A stretch of DNA of 64,000 bases from CAIYRG01 sp035318785 (GTDB lineage Bacteria; Pseudomonadota; Alphaproteobacteria; Micropepsales; Micropepsaceae). The position numbers were made by a program, and so were the translations under genes. This document shows, in pieces, positions 62,946 to 64,000 of the stretch. Below the pieces are notes generated by a model. It was not told where the DNA came from. It was given only the letters and a program-made list of their open reading frames with translations, and did no database searches. Within the stretch, counting starts at the first letter, position 1. Each line of letters begins with the position of its first letter. The stretch spans positions 22,447 through 86,446 of the forward strand of contig DATHDZ010000341.1 of NCBI GenBank assembly GCA_035318785.1, read 5' to 3'.

Positions 62946-63985
62946 GTGCCGAAGATGGTCATTTCGTACAGGATTCCACGCATCCTGGCCGTTCGGTCTT
63001 GGAACTGTCCGTCGCGCTCTCCGACAATCCGCGAACCCGGCCCGTGATCGAAGGACGCGTGCCGTTCGAGGGTCTGCGTCTGGTTCCGACGATCGTCCAT
63101 CCTTCCGAGATGTTCTGGCGCCAATTGCGCTTCGGCGATTTCGACGTCTCGGAAATGTCGATGTCGACGCTGACGATCCTCACCTCCAAGGGCAATCGCG
63201 ATTGGGTGGGGCTGCCGATCTACACCATGCGCAAATTCTTCCACAACGAGATCCTGGTGCGGAAGGATTCCGGCGTCAAAACCCCCGCCGACCTCAAGGG
63301 CAAGCGCGTCGGCGTGCCCGAATATCAGCAGACCGCGGCGATCTGGACACGCGGCGTGTTACAGCATGAATTCGGCGTTGCGGCGCGCGACATGACCTGG
63401 TGGATGGAGCGCAATGACGACAAGAGCCACGGCCATTCGTCGGGTTTCAAAGCACCGCCGGGCGTCTCCATCACGCCGGTGCCGCTGAATACAAACCTCG
63501 GCGATATGCTGCTGAAAGGCGAGATCGACGCCATCGTGCATTACATCGCCAACAACAATCTGGTGGACCGCAGCCGCGTCGACGTCGCGGCCGATCCGCA
63601 GATCCGCTACCTGTTCGAAGACCGCGAGGCGGAATCGGCGCGCTACTTCAAGAAGACCGGTATTTTCCCCATCAACCACGTCGTGGTGGTGAAACGCTCC
63701 GTATACGAACGGAATCCCTGGATCGCGCTCAATCTGTACACCGGTTTTGCCAACGCCATGGAGCAGGTGAGGAAGGACTCGCTTGCCTGGATGGCGCCCT
63801 ATTACGAGATGGGATTGGTGGACCCAAGCGTTCGCCGCGTGGTGACCAAATCACCGATGCCTTATGGGCTGAAGGCGGCGCGGCCCGTGCTCGAGATGGT
63901 TACGCAATATGTCCATGAGCAGGGTCTGTGCGAGCGGCGCGTGGCGCTGGACGAGATCTTCGCGCCCAACACGCTGGAGCTTTAG
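62939..63985 (+). CDS. 4,5-dihydroxyphthalate decarboxylase-like protein, NMT1 fold (copy 3)
   Basis: A 348-residue cytosolic protein of the 4,5-dihydroxyphthalate decarboxylase branch. It has GVKTPADLKGKRVGVPEYQQ, AAIWTRGVLQHEFGV and the late PMPYGLKAARPVLEM. It overlaps the second Rieske gene by 7 bp (ATG at 62939; GTG at 62942 also possible), so the two are translationally coupled. This pairing of oxygenase and decarboxylase matches the phthalate route (dihydroxylation, rearomatisation, decarboxylation). Relative to the other copies its middle region (WWMERNDDKSHGHSSGF) is distinct. The window ends shortly after its stop. Confidence 0.85.
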   Translation: MVSAEDGHFVQDSTHPGRSVLELSVALSDNPRTRPVIEGRVPFEGLRLVPTIVHPSEMFWRQLRFGDFDVSEMSMSTLTILTSKGNRDWVGLPIYTMRKFFHNEILVRKDSGVKTPADLKGKRVGVPEYQQTAAIWTRGVLQHEFGVAARDMTWWMERNDDKSHGHSSGFKAPPGVSITPVPLNTNLGDMLLKGEIDAIVHYIANNNLVDRSRVDVAADPQIRYLFEDREAESARYFKKTGIFPINHVVVVKRSVYERNPWIALNLYTGFANAMEQVRKDSLAWMAPYYEMGLVDPSVRRVVTKSPMPYGLKAARPVLEMVTQYVHEQGLCERRVALDEIFAPNTLEL

Positions 63986-64000
63986 CGCGCAGTTGCCCCC

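Overview
The window looks like a piece of a GC-rich alphaproteobacterial chromosome, probably from a soil or plant-associated organism. The basis is alphaproteobacterial-style pcaHG and gltBD genes, many Bug/TctC and NMT1-fold proteins, a TonB receptor, and the short palindromic intergenic repeats common in that class. No tRNA, rRNA, CRISPR array or intact insertion sequence was seen. The organism is inferred from protein character only; no database was searched.

Region by region. (1) 1-4217, minus strand: 2OG-Fe(II) oxygenase, an unrecognised 632-residue protein, an ELM1-like glycosyltransferase and a partial TauE/SafE exporter, likely one operon. (2) 4390-7651: a D-2-hydroxyacid dehydrogenase and long-form leuA with a candidate leucine-rich leader peptide. 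The leuA unit lies between two copies of a 42-bp direct repeat that comes from the 3' end of the neighbouring amidohydrolase gene. (3) 7601-17059: a divergent amidohydrolase, then a nine-gene forward run of NMT1-fold protein, MarR regulator, FAD monooxygenase, two TctC proteins, TctA, TctB and an EutA-like ATPase without EutBC. (4) 17156-23243: small secreted proteins, a TonB receptor, a VOC protein and a ParDE-type toxin-antitoxin pair. (5) 23453-29668: gltB and gltD. (6) 29792-35345: two MFS transporters divergent from a PDR/VanB reductase, an RraA/CHA-aldolase-like protein and a 4,5-dihydroxyphthalate-decarboxylase-like protein. (7) 35412-41894: a 2160-residue RTX protein with an internal seven-blade propeller. 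(8) 42250-49160: pcaH, pcaG, MmgE/PrpD, a LigB-like extradiol dioxygenase, RidA, a PanB-like protein, LysR and a GST. (9) 49200-57779: cytochrome c, NHL propeller, an alpha/beta hydrolase with Cys at the nucleophile position, two GlcG/HbpS-like proteins, another decarboxylase-like protein, formamidase, esterase and a PEBP-family protein. (10) 57942-63985: two zinc alcohol dehydrogenases, two tandem Rieske oxygenases and a third decarboxylase-like protein.

Taken together, the window reads as a dispersed aromatic-carboxylate catabolic island. Uptake would use TctABC, the AAHS-like MFS and TonB. Ring hydroxylation would use the two Rieske oxygenases, probably fed by the PDR reductase 28 kb away, and the flavin monooxygenase. 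Rearomatisation and decarboxylation would use the Zn-ADHs and the NMT1-fold decarboxylase-like proteins. Ring cleavage could go by both the intradiol (PcaHG) and extradiol (LigB-like) routes, followed by aldolase-like and hydrolase steps. The actual substrate is unknown; phthalate-like acids are the best guess from family membership. The repeated enzyme pairs and several proteins with altered active sites (the PanB-like protein and the Cys hydrolase) are the strongest hints of undescribed chemistry.
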